A DNA stretch of 64,000 nucleotides from NCBI GenBank assembly GCA_036389275.1, contig DASVQE010000012.1, forward strand, positions 82,664-146,663, in the 5' to 3' direction. The translations under genes and the position numbers were made by a program. The notes beneath the pieces are model-generated. The model was not told the origin of the DNA, did no database searches, and worked only from the letters and a program-made list of their open reading frames with translations. Numbering within the stretch: the first letter of the stretch is position 1; each line of letters begins with the position of its first letter. Shown in pieces: positions 33,425 to 41,527 of this stretch. This DNA comes from QHVT01 sp036389275 (lineage in GTDB: Bacteria; Acidobacteriota; Thermoanaerobaculia; Gp7-AA8).

Positions 33425-34171
33425 ATGACGAACGTCCCTGACGCGCCGCTGCGCCTCGCTGCCTCACATCTGGTGAAGGTGTACAAGGGGCGGCGGGTGG
33501 TGCGCGACGTATCGGTCGAGATCGCGCAGGGTGAGATCGTCGGGCTGCTCGGGCCGAACGGCGCGGGCAAGACCACCACCTTCTACATGATCGTCGGACT
33601 GGTGCGGCCCGACGGCGGCGCGGTCACGCTCGGCGAAGACGACATCACCGAGCTGCCGATGTATCTGCGCGCGCAGCGCGGCATCAGCTACCTGCCGCAG
33701 GAAGCGTCCGTCTTCCGCAAGCTCACCGTCGAAGAGAACCTGCTCTCGGTCTTCGAGACCATGAACCTGCCGCTGGCCGAGCGCCAGCGCCGCACGCGTC
33801 AACTGCTCGAGGAGTTCGGCATCACCCACATCGCGCGGAGCCGCGCCTATGCCTTGTCGGGAGGAGAACGCCGTCGCGTGGAGATCGCGAGAAGCCTCGC
33901 CATCAACCCGGCATTCATCTTGCTAGATGAGCCGTTTGCAGGAATCGATCCAATTGCGGTTTTCGAGATTCAGCGCATCGTGTCCCAACTGCGCGCCCGC
34001 GGGATCGGCATCCTCATCACGGACCACAACGTCCGCGAGACTTTGAAGATCACGGATCGGGCCTACATCATCAAAGAAGGGGAGATCTTCCGGCAGGGTG
34101 CGCCGGAGAGCCTTTCCGCGGACGCGGAAGTCCGTCGCATTTACCTCGGTGAAACGTTCAATCTAAACTGA
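33425..34171 (+). CDS. lptB: LPS export ABC transporter ATP-binding protein
   Basis: Powers LPS extraction with LptF and LptG. 248 residues. Walker A G-P-N-G-A-G-K-T-T near 44-52, Q-loop L-P-Q-E-A-S-V-F, signature L-S-G-G-E-R-R-R near 144, Walker B I-L-L-D-E-P-F-A-G-I-D near 163 and the switch His in T-D-H-N-V-R. The L-P-Q-E-x-S-V-F-R-K-L stretch is specific for LptB. Only weak translation signals precede ATG 33425. The cognate permease fusion lptFG is at 48709. Confidence 0.96.
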   Translation: MTNVPDAPLRLAASHLVKVYKGRRVVRDVSVEIAQGEIVGLLGPNGAGKTTTFYMIVGLVRPDGGAVTLGEDDITELPMYLRAQRGISYLPQEASVFRKLTVEENLLSVFETMNLPLAERQRRTRQLLEEFGITHIARSRAYALSGGERRRVEIARSLAINPAFILLDEPFAGIDPIAVFEIQRIVSQLRARGIGILITDHNVRETLKITDRAYIIKEGEIFRQGAPESLSADAEVRRIYLGETFNLN

Positions 34172-34196
34172 GCGAGGAAGGCACCCGCAGTCGTCC

Positions 34197-35648
34197 ATGG
34201 CACTTGAACAGAAACTTCATTTAAAGCTCAGCCAGAAGCTGATCATGACGCCTTCGCTGCAGCAGGCGATCAAGCTGCTGCAGCTCTCGAAACTCGAGCT
34301 CCAGGAAGTCCTCAACCAGGAGCTGCTCGAGAACCCGCTCCTCGAGGAGACGGCCGAAGAGGCGAAGGCGGAAGAGACGCCCGCCGAAGAGACGGAAGCC
34401 AAGAGCGAGACCGAGGAGCCGCCGAAGATCGAGACGAAAGAGAAGGAGAAAGACTCCTTCGACGAGATCGACTACGACGCCTATTTTCAGGACTACATCG
34501 AGTACGGCTACAACCCGCGCGGGATGGGTGAGGAGCATGAGGAGTTCCCGATCGAGAACACCCTCACCCGGCCGCCGAACCTGGCCGACCACCTGACCTG
34601 GCAGCTCTCGATGTCCGACGCGTCGCCGCGCACCAAAGAGGTCGCGCAGTTCATCATCGGCAACATCGACGAGGACGGGTATCTCCGCGCCTCGAACGAA
34701 GAGATCATGGCTTCGGGCGGCTACAGCGCCGGTGAAGTCGACACCGCCGTGCGAGCCGTGCAGTCGCTCGATCCGATCGGCGTCGGCGCGCGCGACCTCC
34801 GCGAGTGCCTCCTGCTGCAGCTGCGCTTCCTCGAGATCGACGCGCCGCTCGTCGAGATCATCGTCCGCGATCACTGGGACGAGTTCATGCAGCGTAAGTT
34901 CGTGACGCTGGCCAAGACCCTGAGCATCGACATGAAGACGCTCGAGGGCATCGTCGAGCTGATCAAACATCTCGATCCGAAGCCCGGCCGCAAATACTCG
35001 AACGAGCGCGCCATCTACGTCGAGCCCGACGTCTACGTGCACAAGGTCGGCGACGAGTACGTGATCGTCCTCAACGAGGACGGCATGCCGAAGCTGCGCA
35101 TCAACAGCGGCTACCGCTCCATGCTCAACAACATGGATTCGAAGCAGGACGGCGAGACCGTCAACTACATCAAGGACAAGATCCGCTCCGCAGTGTGGCT
35201 CATCAAGTCGCTCGACCAGCGCCAGCGCACGATCTACAAAGTGGCCGAGTCGATCGTCAAGCACCAGCGCGAGTTCCTCGAGCGCGGCATCGACTTCCTC
35301 CGCCCGCTGGTCCTGCGCGACGTCGCCGACGACATCCAGATGCACGAGTCCACCGTCTCGCGCGTGGTGTCGAACAAGTACATGCACACGCCGCGCGGGC
35401 TGTTCCTGATGAAGTACTTCTTCCACAGCGGCATCGACTCCGATACCGGCGAGGACATCTCCTCGCTGACCGTCAAGAAGAAGATCCAGAGCTACATCGA
35501 GAACGAGGATCCGCGCAAACCGCTGAGCGATTCGAAGATCATGAAGATCCTCAACGACGAAGGGATCAACATCGCCCGCCGCACCGTGGCCAAGTACCGC
35601 GATGAGCTGAACATCCCGTCGTCCACCGATCGCAAACAAATCTTTTGA
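34197..35648 (+). CDS. rpoN: RNA polymerase sigma-54 factor
   Basis: Alternative sigma factor that requires AAA+ activators. 483 residues. Region I is rich in Gln and Leu (L-I-M-T-P-S-L-Q-Q-A-I-K-L-L-Q-L), followed by an acidic region II (about 52-115), the core-binding domain, the helix-turn-helix near 380 and the RpoN box A-R-R-T-V-A-K-Y-R near 467-475 that contacts the -24 element. ATG 34197 is preceded by GAGGAAGG. Location between lptB and hpf is the classical rpoN setting. Confidence 0.97.
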   Translation: MALEQKLHLKLSQKLIMTPSLQQAIKLLQLSKLELQEVLNQELLENPLLEETAEEAKAEETPAEETEAKSETEEPPKIETKEKEKDSFDEIDYDAYFQDYIEYGYNPRGMGEEHEEFPIENTLTRPPNLADHLTWQLSMSDASPRTKEVAQFIIGNIDEDGYLRASNEEIMASGGYSAGEVDTAVRAVQSLDPIGVGARDLRECLLLQLRFLEIDAPLVEIIVRDHWDEFMQRKFVTLAKTLSIDMKTLEGIVELIKHLDPKPGRKYSNERAIYVEPDVYVHKVGDEYVIVLNEDGMPKLRINSGYRSMLNNMDSKQDGETVNYIKDKIRSAVWLIKSLDQRQRTIYKVAESIVKHQREFLERGIDFLRPLVLRDVADDIQMHESTVSRVVSNKYMHTPRGLFLMKYFFHSGIDSDTGEDISSLTVKKKIQSYIENEDPRKPLSDSKIMKILNDEGINIARRTVAKYRDELNIPSSTDRKQIF

Positions 35649-35666
35649 TTCGAGGTCGTACACGAC

Positions 35667-36230
35667 ATGGCTACCGAGATTTCCGGCCGTAACTACGAGA
35701 TTCCGCCCGACGTCCGCGACATGGTCGAGAAGAAGCTGGCCAAGATTCAGGAGCGGCTCTTCGACGACGTCATCGACGTGCGCGTCGTGCTGCAGGTCGA
35801 GAAGTACCGCAACATCTGCGAGATCCTGATCGTCGGCAAGGAGCACGACGTCAAGAGCGTGCAGGAGTCCGACGAGTCGATGCAGGACGCCATCAACTCC
35901 GCCATCGATCACCTCAAGCGGCAGGCGCAGAAGAACCGCAAGAAGATCCGCGACCATCACCGGAAGGAAGGCGGGCGCGAGAACGTGACCGAATGGGCCG
36001 TGCAGGTGCTCGAGCCGGGCAACCTCCGCGATGCCGCTCCGGCCAACACGCCGCGCATCGTCAAGACCAACAACATCCCCATCCGTCCGATGTCGATCGA
36101 GGAAGCGGCGCTCCGCCTCGATGACTCGAAAAACGAGTTCATCGTCTTCCGCGACATCGACACCGACCGCGTCTCGGTGATCTACAAGCGCCGCGACAAC
36201 AACCTCGGCCTCATCGCGCCGGAGTTCTGA
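35667..36230 (+). CDS. hpf: Ribosome hibernation promoting factor, long form
   Basis: 187 residues: an N-terminal ribosome-binding domain (about 1-100, opening with I-S-G-R-N-Y-E-I-P) and a C-terminal dimerisation domain (about 125-187, with R-P-M-S-I-E-E-A-A-L-R-L and F-I-V-F-R-D). Long HPF can form 100S ribosome dimers by itself. It follows rpoN after 18 bases, as in many genomes. A G+C-rich hairpin follows its stop. Confidence 0.95.
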   Translation: MATEISGRNYEIPPDVRDMVEKKLAKIQERLFDDVIDVRVVLQVEKYRNICEILIVGKEHDVKSVQESDESMQDAINSAIDHLKRQAQKNRKKIRDHHRKEGGRENVTEWAVQVLEPGNLRDAAPANTPRIVKTNNIPIRPMSIEEAALRLDDSKNEFIVFRDIDTDRVSVIYKRRDNNLGLIAPEF

Positions 36231-36250
36231 CGCCGCGTTCGGGATGGTGC

Positions 36251-36276
36251 GCCGGACGGACTTCCGTCCGTCCGGC
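36251..36276. terminator. Strong hairpin after hpf
   Basis: A perfect 11-base-pair stem GCCGGACGGAC/GTCCGTCCGGC with a TTCC loop begins 20 bases after the hpf stop. There is no T run, so termination would be weak or factor-assisted. Confidence 0.5.
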
Positions 36277-36300
36277 CTGCGTGGCGCTGCCGCTGCCTGC

Positions 36301-36306
36301 TATCAT
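36301..36306 (+). promoter_or_regulatory. Extended -10 element of first GWxTD gene, leaderless
   Basis: TATCAT preceded by TGC (TGCTATCAT), six bases before the ATG at 36313. No ribosome-binding site is present. Confidence 0.55.
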
Positions 36307-36312
36307 TCCGGA

Positions 36313-36951
36313 ATGCGTTCCATCCTCCTCTGCGGCACGATCCTCTTCGCCTGCGCCTCGGCGTCCGCGCAGGTCGCGATGTACGAACATTGGGATCAGT
36401 CGCCGCAGGCGTTCTTCATGACCAGGGCGGAGCGGCGGCAGTGGCAACACGTCCGCCCGGAGGAGCAGGCGGCGTTCGTCTCGAAATACATCGCCCGCCG
36501 CGGCGGACTGGCCTTCACGAACCTGGTCGAGAGCCGCGTGGCGCTGGCCGAGCGTTTCTTCGGCACCTTCAACAAGAAAGGCGTCGAGACGCTGCGCGGC
36601 CGGCTGGTGGTGCTCTTCGGCGCGCCGTCGTCGATGGTCACCTCACGACTCCTGCAGGCAGGCGATCTTCTGCCGGACATGCCGCCCGAGGCGATGACGG
36701 ATGTCAGCATCGGCGGCTTTCCGGCCAGCGGCGGCGCGAAGGCCCTGCGGGTTCACGACCATGGCCGCTACTATCGCGTGCAGACGCTGAAATTCGCCGC
36801 CGACAAGCTGCCGGTGCCGCACGACGGCGATCTTCTGGCGAGCGTCGAGATCGATGAGGCCAGCGGCACTGAACGCTGGAGCCGCGGCACGAACGAGAAG
36901 GCGATGGAGAAGTTGTTCGAGGCCGTGGCGGCCGCATCGGTAACGAAGTAG
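36313..36951 (+). CDS. Secreted GWxTD-like protein, copy 1
   Basis: 212 residues with a signal peptide (cleavage after A-S-A-S-A). It then has the GWxTD-domain layout: Y-E-H-W-D-Q-S-P-Q, E-R-R-Q-W, F-V-S-K-Y-I-A-R-R and R-G-R-L-V-V-L-F-G-A-P, but the name-giving Gly-Trp-x-Thr-Asp is replaced by K-K-G-V-E-T-L. It is the most diverged of three tandem paralogues; the other two lie immediately downstream. GWxTD proteins are exported and abundant in Acidobacteriota and Bacteroidota, but their function is not established. Confidence 0.78.
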   Translation: MRSILLCGTILFACASASAQVAMYEHWDQSPQAFFMTRAERRQWQHVRPEEQAAFVSKYIARRGGLAFTNLVESRVALAERFFGTFNKKGVETLRGRLVVLFGAPSSMVTSRLLQAGDLLPDMPPEAMTDVSIGGFPASGGAKALRVHDHGRYYRVQTLKFAADKLPVPHDGDLLASVEIDEASGTERWSRGTNEKAMEKLFEAVAAASVTK

Positions 36952-37030
36952 TTCCGTCCGGCAGGAATGCCGGCTCATCCGATTTTGTCCCATTGTCATC
37001 AATCCAATCCAAAATCGGAGAACGTCCACT

Positions 37031-37696
37031 ATGAAACGAGTCATCACCGCTGCATTCCTGCTCCTGCTGTGCGCGACCGTCGCCAGCGCCGAGCTCGCCA
37101 AGTACAAAGACTGGGATCAGTCGCCGCAGGGCTACTTCATGACGAAGGCCGAGCGCGCCCAGTGGTCCGCGATCACGAACGACGCCGACGCCGAGCGCTT
37201 CGTCAACGAGTTCATCGCCCGCCGCGGCGGTGAGAGCTTCAAGGCCGAAGTGGCCAAGCGCGCCGACGCCGCCGACAAGTACCTCACCGTCGGTCCGCTG
37301 AAGGGCTCCAAGACGCTGCGCGGCAAGATCATCATCCTCTTCGGACCTCCGGCCGCGATGTCGGTGCAGGACTGGTCGAAGCGCAAGACCGGCGGCGGCA
37401 GCAACGGCCTCGACGCCACCGCGTACAGCAGCGGCGCCACCGGCAACAACATCGACGCGCCGAACGGCGATCCCGGCGCGGTCGGCCGCAACGGCGGCGC
37501 GACCATGTCGTGGATGATGAAGGACTACAACTTCCGCTTCAACGGCAAGTCGGTCCCGGGTCTCAACCGCCCCGACTATTCGGTCGTGGTCGAAGTCGAA
37601 GCCTCGACCGGCAAGGACCGCGTGAAGGACGCGAAGACGGAGAAGGACCTCGGCGAGGTGTTCGAGTCCGTCGCGCAGGCTTCCATCAAACAGTAA
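37031..37696 (+). CDS. Secreted GWxTD-like protein, copy 2
   Basis: 221 residues with a signal peptide (cleavage near A-S-A, residue 20). It shares Y-K-D-W-D-Q-S-P-Q-G-Y-F-M-T-K-A-E-R with copy 3 and most of its domain. The GWxTD core position reads K-G-S-K-T-L-R-G-K. A Gly/Asn/Ser-rich linker (about 120-155) follows I-I-I-L-F-G-P-P, then M-M-K-D-Y-N-F and a C-terminal helix. GGAGAA precedes the ATG. A perfect nine-base inverted repeat (36979-36987 and 37010-37018) lies just upstream and could expose or hide the ribosome site. A strong terminator follows the gene. Confidence 0.82.
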   Translation: MKRVITAAFLLLLCATVASAELAKYKDWDQSPQGYFMTKAERAQWSAITNDADAERFVNEFIARRGGESFKAEVAKRADAADKYLTVGPLKGSKTLRGKIIILFGPPAAMSVQDWSKRKTGGGSNGLDATAYSSGATGNNIDAPNGDPGAVGRNGGATMSWMMKDYNFRFNGKSVPGLNRPDYSVVVEVEASTGKDRVKDAKTEKDLGEVFESVAQASIKQ

Positions 37697-37716
37697 GGCG
37701 TCGTTTTGCACTTGTG

Positions 37717-37750
37717 ACGGAGCGGTGTCGTACCGCTCCGTTTTCATTTT
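37717..37750 (+). terminator. Rho-independent terminator after GWxTD copy 2
   Basis: A perfect ten-base-pair stem, ACGGAGCGGT/ACCGCTCCGT, with a five-base loop is followed by TTTCATTTT. Confidence 0.85.
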
Positions 37751-37812
37751 GTGCACAGAAGGCGGCATCGGCGCGGTCGTAACATGGTTCCTACATAACA
37801 ACCGGAGGACGA

Positions 37813-38487
37813 ATGAAACGAGCCGTTATCGCTGCATTTCTGTTGACGCTGTGCGCCGCCGTGGCCAGCGCGGACCTGAGCAAGTACAAAGACTGGGATC
37901 AGTCGCCGCAGGGCTACTTCATGACGAAGGCCGAGCGGTCGCAGTGGTCCGCGATCACCAACGACGCCGACGCCGAGCGCTTCGTCAATGACTTCATCGC
38001 CCGTCGCGGCGGCGAGAGCTTCAAGACCGAAGTGGCCAAGCGCGCCGACGCCGCCGACAAGTACCTCACCGTCGGTCCGCTCAAGGGCTCCAAGACCCTG
38101 CGCGGCAAGCTGGTCATCCTCTTCGGACCTCCGGCCGGTATGTCGGTGCAGGAATGGTCGAAGAAGAAGTCGGGCGGCGGCAGCAACGGTCTCGGCAGCG
38201 AGGCCTACACGACCGGCGCGACCAGCGGCGGCGGCGGAAGCCGCGGCGGCGAGGGCGACGTCACGGCCACCGGCCGCAGCGGCGGCACCTCCACCGCCTG
38301 GATGATGAAGGATTACACCTTCCAGTTCTCCGGCAAGAGCGTCCCGGCCCTCGGCCGTCCCGACTACCGCGTCATCGTCGAGGTCGACGCCTCGACCGGC
38401 AAGGACAAGGTCAAGGACGTGAAGACCGAGAAAGAGCTGAGCGACATCTTCGAGTCCGTCGCCCAGGCCTCCATCAAACAGCAGTGA
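37813..38487 (+). CDS. Secreted GWxTD-like protein, copy 3
   Basis: 224 residues, with signal peptide and domain nearly identical to copy 2 over the first 115 residues (only scattered changes). The glycine-rich linker differs the most: it is lengthened by G-G-G-G-S-R-G-G, which suggests relaxed constraint there. The C-terminus S-V-A-Q-A-S-I-K-Q is shared with copy 2. A GGAGG Shine-Dalgarno is at 37804-37808. The terminator between copies 2 and 3 shows that copy 3 has its own promoter, so the paralogues can be regulated separately. Confidence 0.82.
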   Translation: MKRAVIAAFLLTLCAAVASADLSKYKDWDQSPQGYFMTKAERSQWSAITNDADAERFVNDFIARRGGESFKTEVAKRADAADKYLTVGPLKGSKTLRGKLVILFGPPAGMSVQEWSKKKSGGGSNGLGSEAYTTGATSGGGGSRGGEGDVTATGRSGGTSTAWMMKDYTFQFSGKSVPALGRPDYRVIVEVDASTGKDKVKDVKTEKELSDIFESVAQASIKQQ

Positions 38488-38495
38488 TCGAACGG

Positions 38496-38527
38496 GTTGG
38501 TGGTTGGGGAACGCCCCGGCCACCAAC
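38496..38527. terminator. Hairpin between GWxTD copy 3 and hprK
   Basis: GTTGGTGG (38496-38503) pairs perfectly with CCACCAAC (38520-38527), with an inner GGGG/CCCC pairing. No T tract follows, so its role as a terminator is uncertain. Confidence 0.4.
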
Positions 38528-38533
38528 TCGCCT

Positions 38534-38539
38534 TACACT
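38534..38539 (+). promoter_or_regulatory. -10 element of hprK, leaderless
   Basis: TACACT, six bases before the GTG of hprK at 38546. No Shine-Dalgarno is present. Confidence 0.5.
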
Positions 38540-38545
38540 AGCGTC

Positions 38546-39592
38546 GTGACGGACGCCGCCGAAGACTTCATCGAGACGACTGTCCAGTCGCTCCGCTCCG
38601 GCGACCTGGACGACCTCCAGCTCAAGCTCATCACCGGCGACGACGGCCTCAATCGCGTCATCGCCCGGCCGCGCGTGCAGAAGCCCGGCCTCGCATTCGC
38701 CGGCTACTACGAATACATCAAGCCGTGGCGCGTGCAGATCATCGGCGCGTCGGAGACGAAGTACCTGCAGAGCCTTCCGCCGCGCCTGCGCGAGAAGCGC
38801 ATCCGCGACGTGGCCGGCCTCGACGTCTCCTGCTTCATCGTCACCAAAGGCATCACGCCGCTCGAGGAGTTCCGCGTCGAGTGCGAGAAACGGGGAGTGC
38901 CGCTCTTCTCGACACCGGCCATGTCGTCGACCACCATCACGCGCTCGACCTACTTTCTCGAGGAGACCATGGCGCCGCGCGTGACCATGCACTCGGGCCT
39001 GCTCGATGTCTACGGCATCGGCGTGCTGCTCCTCGGCGACAGCGGCATCGGCAAGAGCGAGTGCGCGCTCGACCTCGTCTATCGCGGACACCGCCTCATC
39101 GCCGACGATCTGGTGGTCATCCGCCGCCATCCGAACGACGTGCTCCTCGGCTACTCGAACGACCTGCTGCGCCATCACATGGAGCTGCGCGGCATCGGCA
39201 TCATCGACATCAAGGACCTCTTCGGCGTCGCCTCGACCCGCGACGTCAAACCGATCGACATGGTGGTGCGCCTCGAGAAGTGGGTGGAAGGCACCGAGTA
39301 CGACCGCCTCGGGATCACCGGCGAAAGCTACGAGCTCCTCGGCGTGTCGAAGCCGTTCGTGCGCCTGCCGGTGGCGTCGGGACGCAACCTCGCGCTGCTG
39401 GTCGAGATCGCTGCGCGCAACCATCTGATGAAGCTGCAGGGCTACGACTCCGCGCGCGAGTTCACGCGGCGCATCGACGAGAAGATCGCCCGCGAAGGCG
39501 GCGCGAGCATCGGCGATACGCTGCCGGCGTCGAATCATGAGGAGCGGACCAGCTCCGAGTACCGCAGCATGCACGCGCGGCGGCAGCGCTGA
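38546..39592 (+). CDS. hprK: HPr kinase/phosphorylase
   Basis: Phosphorylates and dephosphorylates Ser46 of HPr. 348 residues. The N-terminal domain (about 1-130) is followed by the kinase domain with M-H-S-G-L-L-D-V-Y-G, Walker A G-D-S-G-I-G-K-S-E near 164 and the family signature M-E-L-R-G-I-G-I-I-D-I-K-D-L-F-G. GTG 38546 is preferred over a TTG at 38504: it matches family length and lies six bases after a -10 element. rapZ follows; HPr itself is at 41524. Confidence 0.95.
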   Translation: MTDAAEDFIETTVQSLRSGDLDDLQLKLITGDDGLNRVIARPRVQKPGLAFAGYYEYIKPWRVQIIGASETKYLQSLPPRLREKRIRDVAGLDVSCFIVTKGITPLEEFRVECEKRGVPLFSTPAMSSTTITRSTYFLEETMAPRVTMHSGLLDVYGIGVLLLGDSGIGKSECALDLVYRGHRLIADDLVVIRRHPNDVLLGYSNDLLRHHMELRGIGIIDIKDLFGVASTRDVKPIDMVVRLEKWVEGTEYDRLGITGESYELLGVSKPFVRLPVASGRNLALLVEIAARNHLMKLQGYDSAREFTRRIDEKIAREGGASIGDTLPASNHEERTSSEYRSMHARRQR

Positions 39593-39600
39593 ACGAACGG

Positions 39601-40476
39601 ATGAACGTTCCCGAATACCTCGTCGTCATCACCGGTCTGAGCGGCTCGGGCAAGAGCTACGTGCAGTCGACGCTCGAGGACCTCGGCTTCTACTGCACCG
39701 ACAACCTGCCCATCGAGCTGATCGAGCCGTATCTCGCCGAGGTGACGGCGCACGAGAAGGCCAACCGCGTCGGAATCGTCGTCGACGTCCGCACGCACGA
39801 CTTCGCGCGCATCTTCCCGAACTTCTATCGCGAGCGGCTCCAGAAAACAGTACCGAATATCGTGCTGATTTTTCTCGAGGCCACCGACGAGGTCATCGCC
39901 CGCCGCTACTCCGAGACCCGCCGCCCGCATCCGCTGGCCAAGGACCGCCCGCTGGTCGAGGCCATCCAGGCCGAGCGCGCCGCGCTGACGGAAGTGAAGT
40001 CGCTGGCGAACATGGTCCTCGATACCTCGCAGTTTTCCGTGCACGAGCTGAAGGCCGAGGTGATGCGCCGGTTCCAACTGCCGGGGCAGGAACCGTCGAT
40101 GCTCGTCACGCTCATCACCTTCGGTTTCAAGTACAGCCTGCCGTACAACATCGATCTGCTCTTCGACGTCCGCTTCCTCCCGAACCCGCACTTTGTCGAG
40201 TCACTCCGCCCGAAAACCGGCCGCGATCCGGAAGTGGTCGCGTACCTCGAGGCGCAGCCGGGCTACGAAGAGTTCTACCGCCACCTCTACAGCTTCGTCG
40301 GCTACGTCCTGCCCGGCTACCGCAAAGAGATGAAGAGCTATCTCACCATCGGCATCGGCTGCACCGGCGGCAAGCACCGCTCCGTCGCCATCGGCCAGCG
40401 CCTCGGCGAGGAGCTCGCCGCGAACGGCTACGCCGTCGAGATCGTCCACCGCGACGCCGAGCGCGACAAGCGGTGA
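39601..40476 (+). CDS. rapZ: RNase adapter / nucleotide-binding protein RapZ
   Basis: 291 residues. P-loop G-L-S-G-S-G-K-S at 12-19, then Y-C-T-D-N-L-P. The C-terminal half has G-F-K-Y-S-L-P, D-V-R-F-L-P-N-P, and G-C-T-G-G-K-H-R-S-V near 258, the region that binds GlcNAc-6-phosphate-linked signals and sRNA in E. coli. In enterobacteria RapZ controls glmS through sRNAs; here only the family and the PTS neighbourhood are known. It follows hprK after eight bases. Confidence 0.95.
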   Translation: MNVPEYLVVITGLSGSGKSYVQSTLEDLGFYCTDNLPIELIEPYLAEVTAHEKANRVGIVVDVRTHDFARIFPNFYRERLQKTVPNIVLIFLEATDEVIARRYSETRRPHPLAKDRPLVEAIQAERAALTEVKSLANMVLDTSQFSVHELKAEVMRRFQLPGQEPSMLVTLITFGFKYSLPYNIDLLFDVRFLPNPHFVESLRPKTGRDPEVVAYLEAQPGYEEFYRHLYSFVGYVLPGYRKEMKSYLTIGIGCTGGKHRSVAIGQRLGEELAANGYAVEIVHRDAERDKR

Positions 40477-40489
40477 GGCGCCGCTGAAT

Positions 40490-40517
40490 GGCGGTGCACA
40501 CGAACGTGTGCACCGCC
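40490..40517. terminator. Bidirectional terminator between rapZ and hsp20
   Basis: A perfect 12-base-pair stem GGCGGTGCACAC/GTGTGCACCGCC with a GAAC loop lies between two convergent genes. It has only a short T/C-rich tail on the plus side. Confidence 0.7.
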
Positions 40518-40524
40518 TTCCGCC

Positions 40525-40965
40525 TCACTTCACTTCGATGCGGATCTGCTTCGGCTTCGCTTCTTCGCGCTTCGGGACGTCGATCTCGAGGATGCCGTCG
40601 CGGTAGGAGGCGCTGATGCGTTCGCCGTCGACGGTGCGCGGCAGGGTGAACGAGCGGCTGAAGTTGCCGTAGATGCGCTCGACGCGGTGCCAGGTCATGG
40701 CCTCGCTCTTCTCCAGGCGGCGCTCGCCGCGGATCGTGAGCAGTCCGTTCTCGAACTCGATCTGGATGTCCTGCTGCCGCATCCCCGGCACTTCGGCGCG
40801 CACCACGATCTTCTCCTGCGTCTCGGCGACGTCCACCGGCGGCACCCAGGTGCCGCTGACCAGGTCTTCGTCGCCCGTCGTGAAGCGGGCGAACGGCTCG
40901 AAGATCCGGTTGAGCTGCGTCTGAAGGCTCTTGAAGTCCTGATTCGACATGGCGTAGCGACTCAT
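40525..40965 (-). CDS. Small heat-shock protein, Hsp20/alpha-crystallin family
   Basis: ATP-independent chaperone of 146 residues. The crystallin domain (about 42-138) contains W-V-P-P-V-D-V, the A-E-V-P-G-M segment, L-T-I-R-G-E-R-R and the G-I-L-E-I-D-V-P-K motif, followed by an I-R-I tail for oligomer contacts. ATG 40965 has an AAGGAGAA Shine-Dalgarno. An inverted repeat resembling CIRCE lies 55-79 bases upstream. Confidence 0.93.
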   Translation of the reverse strand: MSRYAMSNQDFKSLQTQLNRIFEPFARFTTGDEDLVSGTWVPPVDVAETQEKIVVRAEVPGMRQQDIQIEFENGLLTIRGERRLEKSEAMTWHRVERIYGNFSRSFTLPRTVDGERISASYRDGILEIDVPKREEAKPKQIRIEVK

Positions 40966-41019
40966 TTTGGCGTTCTCCTTAGTGTCAGGCGCTCATATTC
41001 GAGCGGCACGCGCCGCAGC

Positions 41020-41044
41020 TTAGCACAACGATATTAGTGCTGAA
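41020..41044. promoter_or_regulatory. CIRCE-like inverted repeat between hsp20 and the EIIA gene
   Basis: TTAGCAC (41020-41026) and GTGCTGAA (41037-41044) form an inverted repeat with the half-site of the HrcA operator CIRCE (TTAGCACTC-N9-GAGTGCTAA). The spacing is three bases shorter than CIRCE and one half-site base differs. It lies upstream of hsp20 on the minus strand, where a heat-shock operator would be expected. Confidence 0.35.
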
Positions 41045-41101
41045 GCATCAAGTATGCCTTTCGAGCCATCTCCTTTATCATGCACGCGTCCGGGAGGTTG
41101 C

Positions 41102-41527
41102 TTGATCGGGTCTCTGATCGTCACACACGGGAATCTCGCCCATGAGCTGTTGAACGCCGCCCGGCAGATCGAAGCCGACGTCGCCGGCATCGAGGCGGTG
41201 GCCCTCGAGTGGAACGACTCGGTCGATCAGGCCCGCGAGAAGATCGCCGCCGCGCTCGCCCGTGTCGGCGAAGGCCGCAGCGTCATCATCTTCACCGACA
41301 TGTTTGGCGGCACGCCGAGCAACATCAGCCTCTCCTTTCTCGAACAGGGACGCATCGAGATCGTCACCGGCGTGAACCTGCCGATGATCGTGAAGTTCGC
41401 CACGGTCAAGCAGGAAGCGAAGGACGTGGCCACGCTCGCGCACGTGATCAGCGAGAAAGGGTCGAAGGCCATCCGCGTCGCCTCCGATCTGCTCACCGCG
41501 CAGAAAGCCGCAGGAGCGACGGCGTGA
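41102..41527 (+). CDS. PTS EIIA component, mannose class
   Basis: 141 residues. It accepts phosphate from HPr on His9 (I-V-T-H-G-N); F-T-D-M-F-G-G-T-P-S-N is the second family signature. Start: TTG 41102, because GGGAGG (41092-41097) precedes it and a TATCAT -10 at 41076-41081 would place the transcript start after the upstream ATG at 41054. No EIIB or membrane EIIC/EIID follows, so the protein is likely regulatory. The stop overlaps HPr by four bases. Confidence 0.9.
   Translation: MIGSLIVTHGNLAHELLNAARQIEADVAGIEAVALEWNDSVDQAREKIAAALARVGEGRSVIIFTDMFGGTPSNISLSFLEQGRIEIVTGVNLPMIVKFATVKQEAKDVATLAHVISEKGSKAIRVASDLLTAQKAAGATA

Noticed and set aside
34221..35960. Minus-strand open frame (579 codons) opposite rpoN
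   Set aside because: Composition is dominated by Val, Leu, Asp, His and Arg with no domain, typical of an antisense shadow.
40490..40517. The rapZ-hsp20 hairpin as a transcription-factor operator
   Set aside because: Its place between two convergent gene ends and its perfect 12-base stem with a GAAC tetraloop fit a terminator much better.
41054..41101. ATG 41054 as start of the EIIA gene
   Set aside because: The added residues are not conserved, and a TATCAT -10 lies inside them; TTG 41102 has a GGGAGG ribosome site and gives the family N-terminus.
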